NCBI GenBank assembly: GCA_020848035.1
Contig: JADLAX010000095.1
Location: 124,001-188,000 of the forward strand
Direction: 5' to 3'
Source of the DNA: Anaerolineae bacterium
GTDB lineage: Bacteria; Chloroflexota; Anaerolineae; Promineifilales; Promineifilaceae
DNA: 64,000 nucleotides
Below are positions 43,028 to 51,915 of the stretch, one piece after another. The position numbers and the translations under genes were made by a program. The notes beneath the pieces are model-generated. The model ran no database searches. It saw only the letters and a list, made by a program, of their open reading frames with translations, and was not told the DNA's origin. Positions within the stretch are counted from its first letter, which is position 1. Each line of letters starts with the position of its first letter.

Positions 43028-45739
43028 TTACCGATTTACCAGGGGTAGATACCCGTAGAAGTAGTCGGAGAAGATGACGGCGACGCTGTCGCGGCCGGTC
43101 ACCACCACCTGGGTATTCACCGGGCTGCTGCTCTGGCTGCCACCCGGATCATCGGGGTCGCTGGCGTGGGCCACGTTGCTGAGGGTGAGTTCGCCGGTGG
43201 CGGTGGCCGTGGTGGCCGCCGGTGAGGCGGGCGTGTTGTTGGGGCAGGTATAGATCTGGCTGGCCCCCGGCCCCAGCGTTTGCGGCGCATCGAGCGCGGG
43301 CGTGCAGTTTGTTACGCCAGGGGCGCTCACCTGCACGTTGCTCAAGCTCAAACTGCCGCTGTTGGTGACGCTGATGGTGTAGGCCACCGGCTCGCCGCTC
43401 AAAATGACCGGGGGATCGGCCGTTATTTCGACAGTTAGCGCCAGGCTGGGATCGACAACGGCCGTACACGTATACGCCACACTGTCAGACGGATTGATAA
43501 CCACCGTATCCACCAGATTGCCCGGCACGCCGTTGCACACCGGGTTGGTCAGCCCGGCGGCAAACGTGTCGGTGACGGTGGTGTTGCTCGCAGGACCAAT
43601 CCCCACATTGGCCACCTCAATCTCGTAGGTGAGCGTATCGCCCGGCGCAGCGCTGCCCGTGGGCTGCACGCTTTTGCTCACCGTCAACGACGGATCGCCC
43701 GGATCGCCCAGCACGATGGTGAAGTTGGCGTTGGAAATGTCGAAGAAGATGTTGTCCGCGCAGCTTACCCGCACGCGAGCACTGTTGGTGTCGATGTTGG
43801 GCACGAGAATGCTGGCGCTGCCGTCGTTGGCCGTGTTGGCTTCCAGGATGGTGGGATAGGTGTAGCCACCATCGGTGGAGAGGCTGATGGCGACATTGGT
43901 GCAGCTGATCGGGGCGGCGCTGGTGCCCGCCACGTTCCAGGTAACCGTTTCGTTGGTGTTGCCGGTCCAGGTGACGGCCGTATTGGGCGCCGTCACCAAA
44001 AACGGACCAGTGCCAGAGACGGCCGTTACCTGAGCCGAATCATAGGCCACCCCACCAGCGGGTGATTGGTTGTCACGCACCGTCAGGCGGAAGGTCATGG
44101 CGCGGGCATAGCTGGGCAGCAGTTCGCCCATCGTCTGCGTGTTGTTCACAATGTCGGAGATGCGTGGGAAGGTGCGCGAGGGGGTCGAGGTGGCCGGGAA
44201 CGAGCGGAAAATCGGCGCATTGCCCGAGGGCGAATTGGGCGCACCGGCCGGGCCAAGATCAAACTCTTCCCAGTTGTAGGTGAGAACGGCCGTACCGTCC
44301 GGGTCGGTTGCCGAGCCGGTGAGGGTAAACGGCGTGTTGAGCGGGATGCTGTAATTAGCCCCGGCGTCGACCGTCGGGGCGGTGTTGCCCGTGTTGGTCG
44401 TGGCCGCACAATTGTTCCCCGTGCCCAGCGTGGTGAAAGAGACAATCTCATCAAAACTGATGCCGTGAAAATAATCATCGCTGTTGTTTTGAATATTTTG
44501 CGGGCTGCAAATACCCGCGTAGGCCATAATCGTGGTGCCGCTGCCCGGTTCGTAGGCGGTGAATGCATTCCGGTTGCCGCCAGCGCAGCTGCCCGCGCTG
44601 CCATTAAAGGTGTGGTTTCCGGCGAACTGGTGGCCCATCTCATGGGCCACGTAATCCACGTAAAACGGATCGCCAACCGGACTGCCTAAACCGGTCACGC
44701 CGTGGGCTTTAGTGCTGCCGCACACAACGGCCAGCCCGGCGATACCGCCACCGCCGGTGCTAAAGACGTGCCCCACGTCGTAGTTAGCGGAACCGATGAC
44801 GCTGTTTAAGTTGGACTGGTTTTGTCCCAGCATGGCGCCGCCGTCGTTGTTGGTGTAGGGGTCGGTGGCACTGTTGGTGTAGATAATCAGGTCGTTATTG
44901 GCGATGAGCTGGAAGGTGACGGCCACTTCGCGTTCATAGATGCCTGCGACGCGGTTAACGGCCGTAACAATTTCGGCCAGCGCTAAGCCCACCGTGCCAC
45001 CATGAAATTGGGTGTACTCGCCCGTAGCGGCCATGGCCAGGCGGTAGGTGCGCAGCTGCCCGCCAGAAGCAACGGCCCCGGCGATGGCCTCAGGCTGGCC
45101 CTGGCCTGCTGCCTCAATCTCGATCACTTCATCGGGGGCAAAGTCGGCGGGCAGGTCGGGCACAAAGTCGCGGGCAAAGTAGCTCTGGTACAGGTCAATG
45201 CCGTCGCTGGTGTACGGATCGATGAAAACACGGCCGTTTACCGACAAAATCATGGCGTGAAAGCCGTGTGGGGTTGTGTCCAGCCGGGCATAGGCGGTAG
45301 CATCGTCCAGCCCCACCCCGGCGTAGGTTCTAATTTCCGGGAATTTGGCAGCCAGCTCCGGGTGCATGACGGCCGTTTGGCTGATTTGGAAACGGCCGTA
45401 GCCCCCATCTGGCAGCGGCAGCGATAAAACCACAGCCGACGCGGCCATCAGGTCCAATCCTTCCGGTACGTCGGTCAGCAGATTGTTCAACTTGGCCCAA
45501 TCTAGCGACACCACGCGGTACGCGCTCGGCACGATGGGCCGATCGCCGTCCAGGCGCAGCGTGGTTTCGTTCACGTCCTGCCACAAGCCATCGGCTGATT
45601 GGGCACCAACGGAAGCGGCCGTTGCCGCCTGCTGCTGGCTCGCCGCCAGCAGCAAGCCCAGACCAAGCACCAGGCCCATCAAGCCCAAAACCAGCAAAAA
45701 ATTCCACTTCTCACGCGCAGGTTTGTTTGTTTCATTCAT
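43028..45739 (-). CDS. Secreted reprolysin-type metallopeptidase with Ig-like and DUF11 domains
   Basis: A 903-residue exported protein; ATG 45739 follows AAAGGAG. A signal peptide or anchor (about 12-40) and a propeptide-like region precede the zincin domain with HEMGHQFAGNH (His366, Glu367, His370, His376), an M12-type zinc site. Beta-sandwich domains follow: DAGANYSIPLNTPFTLTGSA (PKD/Ig-like), then TVTWNVAGTS, a DUF11 repeat (SVQPTGSAAPGDTLTYEIEV) and a second DUF11-like repeat. The C-terminus ends YFYGYLPLVNR, a YLPLV-type end I associate with exported Chloroflexota proteins. It probably degrades extracellular protein. Confidence 0.88.
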   Translation of the reverse strand: MNETNKPAREKWNFLLVLGLMGLVLGLGLLLAASQQQAATAASVGAQSADGLWQDVNETTLRLDGDRPIVPSAYRVVSLDWAKLNNLLTDVPEGLDLMAASAVVLSLPLPDGGYGRFQISQTAVMHPELAAKFPEIRTYAGVGLDDATAYARLDTTPHGFHAMILSVNGRVFIDPYTSDGIDLYQSYFARDFVPDLPADFAPDEVIEIEAAGQGQPEAIAGAVASGGQLRTYRLAMAATGEYTQFHGGTVGLALAEIVTAVNRVAGIYEREVAVTFQLIANNDLIIYTNSATDPYTNNDGGAMLGQNQSNLNSVIGSANYDVGHVFSTGGGGIAGLAVVCGSTKAHGVTGLGSPVGDPFYVDYVAHEMGHQFAGNHTFNGSAGSCAGGNRNAFTAYEPGSGTTIMAYAGICSPQNIQNNSDDYFHGISFDEIVSFTTLGTGNNCAATTNTGNTAPTVDAGANYSIPLNTPFTLTGSATDPDGTAVLTYNWEEFDLGPAGAPNSPSGNAPIFRSFPATSTPSRTFPRISDIVNNTQTMGELLPSYARAMTFRLTVRDNQSPAGGVAYDSAQVTAVSGTGPFLVTAPNTAVTWTGNTNETVTWNVAGTSAAPISCTNVAISLSTDGGYTYPTILEANTANDGSASILVPNIDTNSARVRVSCADNIFFDISNANFTIVLGDPGDPSLTVSKSVQPTGSAAPGDTLTYEIEVANVGIGPASNTTVTDTFAAGLTNPVCNGVPGNLVDTVVINPSDSVAYTCTAVVDPSLALTVEITADPPVILSGEPVAYTISVTNSGSLSLSNVQVSAPGVTNCTPALDAPQTLGPGASQIYTCPNNTPASPAATTATATGELTLSNVAHASDPDDPGGSQSSSPVNTQVVVTGRDSVAVIFSDYFYGYLPLVNR

Positions 45740-45780
45740 GAAGTGACTCCTTTGATGAAGATGAATCTTTGGGGTTGGGC

Positions 45781-45842
45781 GTGAAACGTGATGCGTGAAA
45801 CGTGACGCCTTTCTGGTCACGTTTCACGTTTCACGCATCAAT
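45781..45842. repeat. GTGAAAC-unit hairpin
   Basis: GTGAAACGTGATGCGTGAAA and CGTGACG are mirrored by GTCACGTTTCACG and TTTCACGCATCA. It lies between two minus-strand genes, downstream of the EamA transporter gene. Confidence 0.75.
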
Positions 45843-45869
45843 AAAAATCGTACCAAATCCCAAAGAGCC

Positions 45870-46784
45870 CTACAATGACGCAGCCCTCTGCTGCCGCTGC
45901 TGCCAGGTGACGATGGCAACACCCAGGAGGACGGCAATCCCACCCATAAAGCCCTGCCAGGTCGGTGCCTCGCCAAAGAGCAGCCGCGACCACAGCACAG
46001 CAATCACCGGGCTAAGCGTGAGCAAAATGGCGTGGTGGCTGATCTGCAAACGGCGCAGCGCCAGGTAATACAGCACCCGGCTGAAGATCACATCGACCGT
46101 GGCCACCAACAGCAGCACCAGCCAGGCGATGCCGCTGGGCCACCGCCAGCTGTCTGGTCCCTGAATCAGGACAAACAGCAGCAAAAAGAAGCTGGTGCTG
46201 GCTACCCGAAACAAGAAAAAGTTGGCAAAGTCAATCTCCTGGCCAAACCGCTTCACTACGGCCGCATGCAGCGCATACAAAAACGAGGATCCCAGCACGA
46301 TTAGCGAACCCAGCCGCAGCACGTCACCCGGCTGGAAGCTGATGGCAAAGATGCCCAGCAGGGCCACGCCCGCCCCCAGCAGTTCGTGGCGATGCAGCCG
46401 CTCGCGCAGCCAGAAGAGGCCAAAGCCCAGGGCAAAAAGCGTGGTCGTTTGGGCCAGCATGGAGGCGGTACCCGCATCCACGTAGCGCACCGAGGTAAAG
46501 CTCAGCGCGGTGGCCCCGGCGACCAGAAATCCCACCGCCGCAAAAAAGGCCAGGTGCTGCCGCAAAACGTTGAGCTGAATCTGCCGCTTCCAGGCGAGGA
46601 AAACGGCCGTTTCCACCGCCGCCAGCCCCAACACAAACAGCGCCGCCGGGACCGGCGGCAAGTAGATGCGCAGCAGGCGGGCAAACACAAAATGGAAACT
46701 GTCGAGTAAGAGCAGGATGGCAATTACCAGCGAGGAATTTTTGAACAGCGGCGATGCGGTTGAACCGGGATTTTGGTGTACCAT
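45870..46784 (-). CDS. EamA/DMT-family transporter
   Basis: A 304-residue membrane protein with ten predicted helices in two EamA halves (first: FLVAGATALSFTSVRYVDAG; second: ILLTLSPVIAVLWSRLLFGE). Such proteins export metabolites or amino acids by proton exchange. ATG 46784 is chosen; an upstream in-frame ATG at 46823 adds 13 polar residues. No strong ribosome-binding site is seen. It is divergent from the SDR gene. Confidence 0.88.
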   Translation of the reverse strand: MVHQNPGSTASPLFKNSSLVIAILLLLDSFHFVFARLLRIYLPPVPAALFVLGLAAVETAVFLAWKRQIQLNVLRQHLAFFAAVGFLVAGATALSFTSVRYVDAGTASMLAQTTTLFALGFGLFWLRERLHRHELLGAGVALLGIFAISFQPGDVLRLGSLIVLGSSFLYALHAAVVKRFGQEIDFANFFLFRVASTSFFLLLFVLIQGPDSWRWPSGIAWLVLLLVATVDVIFSRVLYYLALRRLQISHHAILLTLSPVIAVLWSRLLFGEAPTWQGFMGGIAVLLGVAIVTWQQRQQRAASL

Positions 46785-46842
46785 TGCGGAGGGAAGTTTA
46801 GCGGCTGGGCATACGGCCGTCAACCAACAAAGTTACCAGCGG

Positions 46843-46905
46843 CTGGTGGCTAGCGGCTGGTTTTTTTCACCCACCACCAGCCACCAACTACTAACCACGA
46901 AGGGG
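46843..46905. repeat. GGCTGGTGGCTAG-family hairpin
   Basis: CAGCGGCTGGTGGCTAGCGG is followed by CCACCACCAGCCACCAACTA. The family recurs at 49518-49578 and 54956-54995. It lies upstream of an SDR gene. Confidence 0.7.
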
Positions 46906-46911
46906 ATAACC

Positions 46912-47703
46912 ATGATGAATTGGCAACCAGACATGCTCAAAGGACAAACGGCCGTCATCACCGGGGTGAGCCGCAAAATTGGCATTGGTGCGGCCGTTGC
47001 CCGCGCCCTGGCCGAGGTGGGCTGCACGGTGTTTACGACCTATTTTCGGCCGTACGACGCCACCATGCCCTGGGGCAGCCAGGCCGACGAAGCCAGCCAG
47101 CTCATCGCCGAGCTGCGCCAGATGGGGGTAGACGCCGCCGGGATGGAGCTGGATTTAAGCCAGCCCACCGCCCCGGCCGAGCTGTTTGCCGTGGTGCAGG
47201 AACGTTTTGGCCAGGCCAACATCCTGGTGAACAATGCCGCCTACTCCACCAGCGAAGACATTTACCAGCTGAACGCCGAATCACTGGACAATCATTACGC
47301 GGTGAACGTGCGCGGCATGGCGCTGCTGTGCCGGGCCTTTGTGCAGCAGTTTACGCGGGAGGAGTGGGTGGAAAACGGCCGTATCATCAACCTCAGCTCG
47401 GGGCAAAGTTTTAGCCCGATGCCCGGCGAACTGGCCTACATCGCCACGAAGGGTGCCGTTGAGGCGCTCAACCTCAGCCTCAGCGCTGAACTGGCCCGCC
47501 GGGGCATCACCGTCAACGCCATCGACCCCGGCATCACCGACACCGGCTGGATTCCCGACGAGCTGCGGCAAATATTTGTGGCCCAGGCCCCAATGGGCCG
47601 CATCGGCACGCCCGAAGACGCCGCCCGGCTGGTGCGCTTCCTGGCCTCGCCCGAAGCGGCCTGGATTACCGGGCAGCTCATCCGCTCGCGGGGCGGTTTA
47701 TGA
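46912..47703 (+). CDS. SDR-family oxidoreductase
   Basis: A 263-residue short-chain dehydrogenase. The cofactor loop is the unusual TGVSRKIGIG (17-26), NNAA is at 107-110, and the catalytic Ser162, Tyr176 and Lys180 lie in NLSSGQSF and LAYIATKGAV. Such a loop (GxSRxxGIG with Lys) also occurs in other SDRs with NADP preference. Its length and C-terminal FLASPEAAWITGQLI are normal. An AAGGGG site precedes the ATG. Its 3' end overlaps the convergent VOC gene by 26 nt. Confidence 0.9.
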   Translation: MMNWQPDMLKGQTAVITGVSRKIGIGAAVARALAEVGCTVFTTYFRPYDATMPWGSQADEASQLIAELRQMGVDAAGMELDLSQPTAPAELFAVVQERFGQANILVNNAAYSTSEDIYQLNAESLDNHYAVNVRGMALLCRAFVQQFTREEWVENGRIINLSSGQSFSPMPGELAYIATKGAVEALNLSLSAELARRGITVNAIDPGITDTGWIPDELRQIFVAQAPMGRIGTPEDAARLVRFLASPEAAWITGQLIRSRGGL

Positions 47704-48094
47704 GGCAGTAGACGTCAAGCCGCACACCAAACGGATCGTCCACGCAGCCGTAGCGCATCGGCACGTACATCTGGGTGTCCTCGACCGTGTGAATCGGTTT
47801 GGACCCGGCGGCCACCAGGGCGGCAAACAGCCGGTCCACCTCGCCCGGTTCGGCCAGCTGGATGGCAAATTCGGTGTTGTGCGGATTGGTCGAGACGGCC
47901 GTACCATATTTGCTTTCAAAAAAGGTCAACCACGTCGCGCCCAACTTCCAGCCATAATGCGGATCCGCCTCAACAACCTCGTCTGGCGGGCCAAAAATGC
48001 CGGTGTAAAAGGCCACCGCCTGCGCCAGATCCAAAAAGTACAGGGTCACAAAATTCAAATCGACAATCTTGAACGGTTTTGCTTGTTCGGTCAT
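47678..48094 (-). CDS. Glyoxalase/VOC-superfamily protein
   Basis: A 138-residue VOC protein with two beta-alpha-beta-beta-beta halves: LNFVTLYFLDLAQAVAFYTG and YVPMRYGCVDDPFGVRLDVY. A GGAGGTG ribosome-binding site supports ATG 48094; the longer frame upstream is repeat. The usual first metal ligand His is not evident in the first strand. It could be a dioxygenase-like, glyoxalase-like or binding-only member; function unknown. Confidence 0.8.
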   Translation of the reverse strand: MTEQAKPFKIVDLNFVTLYFLDLAQAVAFYTGIFGPPDEVVEADPHYGWKLGATWLTFFESKYGTAVSTNPHNTEFAIQLAEPGEVDRLFAALVAAGSKPIHTVEDTQMYVPMRYGCVDDPFGVRLDVYCLINRPASG

Positions 48095-48184
48095 GGGGCA
48101 CCTCCGTTTACGGCTAATAGACCATAGATAATAGGTCATTTGTTCTAAAATACCAACTTTTCCGCCAGCAATTCGATTTATGGC

Positions 48185-48342
48185 GTAGGGGCGGGACGGC
48201 GCGGTATGGCTTGGGACAACCAGGTGACCTTGTCTCCGCGCCGTCTCGCCCTGCCTGGCGTTAACGGCCGTTGTGGGTGAGACAGGCGGGAGGTGAGGCC
48301 CTTCGTCAGGCCATGATCTTGGCCCGCCTATCCCGCCCCTAC
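48185..48342. repeat. About 160-bp MITE-like element, copy 1
   Basis: It starts GTAGGGGCGGGA and ends TCCCGCCCCTAC, perfect 12-bp terminal inverted repeats. Inside are further complementary blocks (GGACGGCGCGG with CCGCGCCGTC, and GAGACAGGCGGG). A second copy, similar throughout, lies at 53942-54100 in the same orientation. Remaining spacer sequence (48095-48184 and 48343-48490) shows no gene. Confidence 0.8.
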
Positions 48343-48490
48343 CAGAAAATGGGCGTATTTTGAATGGCTGTTTTCCCCTGTCCTTTTGTCCAGGTGAAGG
48401 GCCTTGACGAACGATCAATGACACGGCCGTTGCTTCATGCGATAATCATGGGCAAACCCCCAAAAATCTAACCACCAGACTGGAGGCAAC

Positions 48491-49513
48491 ATGCGTTACA
48501 AATTATTGGGCAAAAGCGGTTTGCGCGTGGCGGAACTGGCGCTGGGCACGATGACCTTTGGCGAAGATTGGGGCTGGGGCGCGTCGCGGGAGGTCAGCCA
48601 GCAAATTTTTGAGGCCTACGCCAACGCGGGCGGCAACTTTGTGGACACGGCCAACAATTACACCAACGGCACCAGCGAAAAGTTCGTTGGTGAGTTTATT
48701 CACAGCGACCGGCACCATTTTGTGGTGGCGACCAAATTTACGTTGTCGGAACGGCCGTCTGACCCCAACTTCGGCGGCAACCAGCGCAAAAACATGATGC
48801 GCTCCGTCGAGGGCAGCCTCAAGCGGCTCAACACCGACTTCATCGACCTGCTCTGGCTGCACGCCTGGGATGGCCTGACCCCGGTGGAAGAAGTGCTGCG
48901 CGGCCTGGATGACCTGGTGCGCAGCGGCAAGGTCAACTACATCGGCATTTCCGATTCGCCCGCCTGGGTTGTGTCGCAGGCCAACGCCGTGGCCGACCTG
49001 CGCGGCTGGTCCAGCTTTGTGGCCCTGCAGCTGCCCTACAGCCTGTCCGGGCGCGACCCAGAGCGCGATTTGCTGCCCATGGCCAAAGCCCACCAGATGA
49101 GCGTGACCGCCTGGGGTATCCTCGGTGGCGGCGCGCTGACCGGCAAGTACAACACAGCCAGCGATGATCCCAAGCGGTACAGCGATGCGGGCGAGAAACA
49201 AAAGCAGCTGGCGGAATTGGTGATGGCGGTGGCGGAGCGGAACGGCCGTTCCCCGGCTCAGGTGGCTATCAACTGGATACGCCAGCAGCAGGCCAAAAGT
49301 TCGCTCATTCCCATCCTCGGGGCGCGCACCGTGGCCCAAATTGCCGACAACCTGGCCTGCCTGGAATGGCAGCTCACCGACGAAGAGCTGGCCCAGCTCA
49401 GCGACGCCAGCCCCATCGCCCTCGGCTTCCCCCACGAATTCCTGGCCCGCGACGAGGTGCGCCGCCTCATTTTTGGTGATACCTTTGCGCTGATCGATAA
49501 TCATCGCGCGTAA
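48491..49513 (+). CDS. Aldo/keto reductase
   Basis: A 340-residue NADPH-dependent reductase. The catalytic tetrad is visible: Asp52 and Tyr57 (FVDTANNYTNG), Lys82 (VATKF) and His124 (LLWLHAWD). Cofactor-binding blocks include SLIPILGARTVAQIADNLAC. It belongs to the AKR group resembling YajO/PhdYeF types. A GGAGG site lies 5 nt before the ATG. It appears monocistronic, substrate unknown. Confidence 0.93.
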   Translation: MRYKLLGKSGLRVAELALGTMTFGEDWGWGASREVSQQIFEAYANAGGNFVDTANNYTNGTSEKFVGEFIHSDRHHFVVATKFTLSERPSDPNFGGNQRKNMMRSVEGSLKRLNTDFIDLLWLHAWDGLTPVEEVLRGLDDLVRSGKVNYIGISDSPAWVVSQANAVADLRGWSSFVALQLPYSLSGRDPERDLLPMAKAHQMSVTAWGILGGGALTGKYNTASDDPKRYSDAGEKQKQLAELVMAVAERNGRSPAQVAINWIRQQQAKSSLIPILGARTVAQIADNLACLEWQLTDEELAQLSDASPIALGFPHEFLARDEVRRLIFGDTFALIDNHRA

Positions 49514-49517
49514 GTTA

Positions 49518-49578
49518 TAAATCGTGGCTGGTGGCTGGTGGCTCGTAAGCAGAACCAGCCACTAGCCACAAACCACTG
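49518..49578. repeat. GGCTGGTGGC-family hairpin
   Basis: CGTGGCTGGTGGCTGGTGGC is mirrored by AACCAGCCACTAGCCACAAA, between the reductase and ankyrin genes. Confidence 0.7.
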
Positions 49579-49584
49579 GAGAAA

Positions 49585-50142
49585 ATGATGACCCAGGAAC
49601 CCTTAACCCAGGAACAAATTCGCAATTTTGTGCTGCCCGCGCACGGCAATTTGGCGGTGGTGCAGCAGCTGCTGGCCGAAGAGCCACGCCTGCTCAACGA
49701 AAAGTACGTGGAGTTTGACGAAACCGCCCTGGAAGCGGCTTCACACGTCGGTAACCGCCCCATTGCCGAATTTTTATTGGCCCAGGGTGCACCGATGAAC
49801 CTCTACACCGCCGCCATGTTTGGCCTGACCGACGAAGTGGCCGCCTTTCTAGACGAGACGCCGGAGCTGGTGAATGGCAACGGGGTGCACGGCATTTCGC
49901 TGCTGTACCACGCCGCGCTCAGCGGCAATGTGGAACTGGTGGAGATGTTGGCCGAGCGGGGCAACACGCAAAGCCCGGACATGCCGTTGTTGGGGGCGGT
50001 GGGCTACGGCCGTTACGACATGGCTCACTGGCTGCTCAACCGGGGCGCGGATACCACAACCACCAACTTCCAAAACAAAACCGCTCTCCAAATCGCCCAA
50101 GACCGCCAGGACGAAGCCCTCATTGCCTTGCTGTCAGAATGA
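49585..50142 (+). CDS. Ankyrin-repeat protein
   Basis: A 185-residue soluble protein with about four ankyrin-type repeats (about 15-180), for example GISLLYHAALSGNVELVEML and TALQIAQDRQDEALIALL. It has no signal or catalytic motif, so it is a protein-binding module. The start is ATG 49585 or the adjacent ATG 49588, after CTGGAGAAA. It lies next to the aldo/keto reductase gene behind a hairpin. Confidence 0.88.
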   Translation: MMTQEPLTQEQIRNFVLPAHGNLAVVQQLLAEEPRLLNEKYVEFDETALEAASHVGNRPIAEFLLAQGAPMNLYTAAMFGLTDEVAAFLDETPELVNGNGVHGISLLYHAALSGNVELVEMLAERGNTQSPDMPLLGAVGYGRYDMAHWLLNRGADTTTTNFQNKTALQIAQDRQDEALIALLSE

Positions 50143-50157
50143 CAAACCAAGATGACC

Positions 50158-50305
50158 CGTCATGCTGAGAGCCTGTGCTGAGGCTGCCGAAGCATCCCCC
50201 GAAGCATCTCGCCCGCTTGAGAATCTACAAAGCATTGGTTTAGCCAAAGTTCTTGCTCTGGGTTCCTTGCGGGATGCTTCACTTCATTCAGCATGACAAC
50301 TTCTT
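50158..50305. repeat. Long imperfect inverted repeat (GTCATGCTGA type)
   Basis: CGTCATGCTGAGAGCC and GCCGAAGCATC are mirrored by GATGCTTCACTTCATTCAGC and ATGAC near 50300, a common bacterial dispersed repeat type. It lies between convergent ankyrin and DinB genes. Confidence 0.7.
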
Positions 50306-50312
50306 CCCTTCT

Positions 50313-51725
50313 CTACGGCGCAGGATGCTCCGTAAAGCGTTTGGGCCAGCGCGTCAGGTTGAGGGCGTGGCGCACGTCGATGGCGTGCTCCCGCTCGTGC
50401 AGCGGCCAGATGGCCAGCCAGCGATACAGGCTAATTTGCGACCCCCACGGCGTGGTAAACTCCAGCGCCAGCTGCGCCTCGCTCAAGTTGTCCAAACCGT
50501 GCAAAAGCACCTGGTACGCCTTCTCGTACGCTTCCCAAATGGTCGCCCACGGCAAGCTGGCCCGTTTTGCGGCCTGCTCCATGTTCCAGGCATTAAAATC
50601 GGTGATCGGCTCCCGGCTGGGCGTTTCACCGGCCAGCACCTGCGTTACCGCCTCACCGCCCACCTCGGCCCAGGCGGTGAGATGCCCCACCAAATCCTTC
50701 ATCGTCCACACGCCGCACACCGGGCGGCTGGTCCACTCAGCTTCTGGCACCAGCGGCAGCAAAGCGACAAACTCCTTGCGGCACAGTTGCAGCAGCGCCC
50801 GCAGCACATTTTTGGGACCAATGTGGCGCTTTTCCTCGGGTGCTAAGGTTTCACGCCAGGCTTGAATGTGCTGCGCGTGCTCGGCGTCGTGCTGGTAGCG
50901 CCACCTGGCCCAGACGCGCATGTAGGTGCGCCAGCCCCACGGCAGCCGGATCTGGCCTTGCAGCTCTGTCTCGCTCAGCCGCTGGAGCGTTTGCAAAAAG
51001 CCGCTGCGCTCTTTGAGCAGCATGGCGATGGCCTGCTCCAGCGGCATCGCCTTATGGTCGGTCAGCAGCCGGGCGTTGAAGGCGGCCATGTCGTCATCAT
51101 CACCCACTTCCATGATTTCGTGGCTACGGCCGTCTACCACCATCTGCATCCGGTTTGTGTGAAAACCATCCCAAAACGCCACGTGGGCCAGCAAATCCTT
51201 TACCGTCCAGCCGGGCATCGGCTCCCCTTCCGTCAGCTGCGTTTCGGACAGTCCCAGCAGCACAGCAAACAGTCCGGCGCGCTCCGCCGCCAGTCGGGCC
51301 AGCAGGTGCCGCCGCCATTGGGCCAAAATCGCCTCTATCCGCTCGGTTTGCGCCTGCTCGTGGGTGAGGATTTGCTGCAAGACACGCGGCACGTCCCATC
51401 CGTCGGCAAAGGTTGCCGCCAGCGGCCCGGCGCTGAGCTGCTGCAAACGGGCCAGCACCACTTCGCGGGATTGGTGCAGGTAGCGCATCAGGGTCACCTC
51501 GCTGGGCGCGGAAATCGTTTGCCCCAGTTTGGAAACCCAGGCACATTCCTGCATGCCGATGTGCATCAAAATTTCGTGGATGTTTAGCTGGCTGTCGTTG
51601 GGTTTCCAGCTGCGCATGGTGTGGGACAACGGCCGTACCAGCCCCAACAACACCTCGCGCTGAGCGTGCATTTGTTCAATGGTCGCCTGGAATTGATCGT
51701 GGGTGAAAGGATCGCTCTGCGTCAT
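50313..51725 (-). CDS. Triple DinB-like domain protein
   Basis: A 470-residue soluble protein made of three DinB/YfiT-like four-helix bundles: residues about 5-145 (NIHEILMHIGMQECAWVSKL), 146-305 (GWTVKDLLAHVAFWDGFHTN) and 310-470 (WTMKDLVGHLTAWAEVGGEA). Each starts with a helix-capping His of the metal site (ILMHIG, LLAHVA, LVGHLT) and the third carries a late HEREHAID motif, so at least one metal site is likely. Such domains are usually single and dimeric. ATG 51725 follows AGGAGAA and a promoter (TTGCCA, 16 bp, TATACT). Function may be thiol-dependent transfer. Confidence 0.85.
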   Translation of the reverse strand: MTQSDPFTHDQFQATIEQMHAQREVLLGLVRPLSHTMRSWKPNDSQLNIHEILMHIGMQECAWVSKLGQTISAPSEVTLMRYLHQSREVVLARLQQLSAGPLAATFADGWDVPRVLQQILTHEQAQTERIEAILAQWRRHLLARLAAERAGLFAVLLGLSETQLTEGEPMPGWTVKDLLAHVAFWDGFHTNRMQMVVDGRSHEIMEVGDDDDMAAFNARLLTDHKAMPLEQAIAMLLKERSGFLQTLQRLSETELQGQIRLPWGWRTYMRVWARWRYQHDAEHAQHIQAWRETLAPEEKRHIGPKNVLRALLQLCRKEFVALLPLVPEAEWTSRPVCGVWTMKDLVGHLTAWAEVGGEAVTQVLAGETPSREPITDFNAWNMEQAAKRASLPWATIWEAYEKAYQVLLHGLDNLSEAQLALEFTTPWGSQISLYRWLAIWPLHEREHAIDVRHALNLTRWPKRFTEHPAP

Positions 51726-51747
51726 GCTCTTCTCCTGAATCGAAGCC

Positions 51748-51775
51748 AGTATAAGCAAATTGTAGCGAATGGCAA
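51748..51775 (-). promoter_or_regulatory. Sigma70-type promoter of the triple DinB gene
   Basis: On the minus strand, TTGCCA (51770-51775) and TATACT (51748-51753) are 16 bp apart, followed by an AGGAGA site and ATG at 51725. Confidence 0.6.
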
Positions 51776-51825
51776 AATTCGGAAGCAGAAGCAACGCACG
51801 AGAATCTTGAGGGGCAAGTTTTTTC

Positions 51826-51868
51826 ACGCAAAGGCGCAAAGAACTACTTTTCTTTTGCGCCTTTGCGT
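51826..51868. repeat. CGCAAAGGCGCAAAG hairpin
   Basis: ACGCAAAGGCGCAAAGAAC is followed by TTTTGCGCCTTTGCGT, a near-perfect hairpin after the cyclase gene. It is a likely transcription end of that gene. Confidence 0.75.
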
Positions 51869-51915
51869 AAAACTTAAAATGAAATCTGGTGGATCTTCAA
51901 CGAGACATGGAGAGG

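Noticed and set aside
48098..48424. Upstream extension of the VOC frame
   Set aside because: It translates the 160-bp repeat; GGAGGTG supports the start at 48094.
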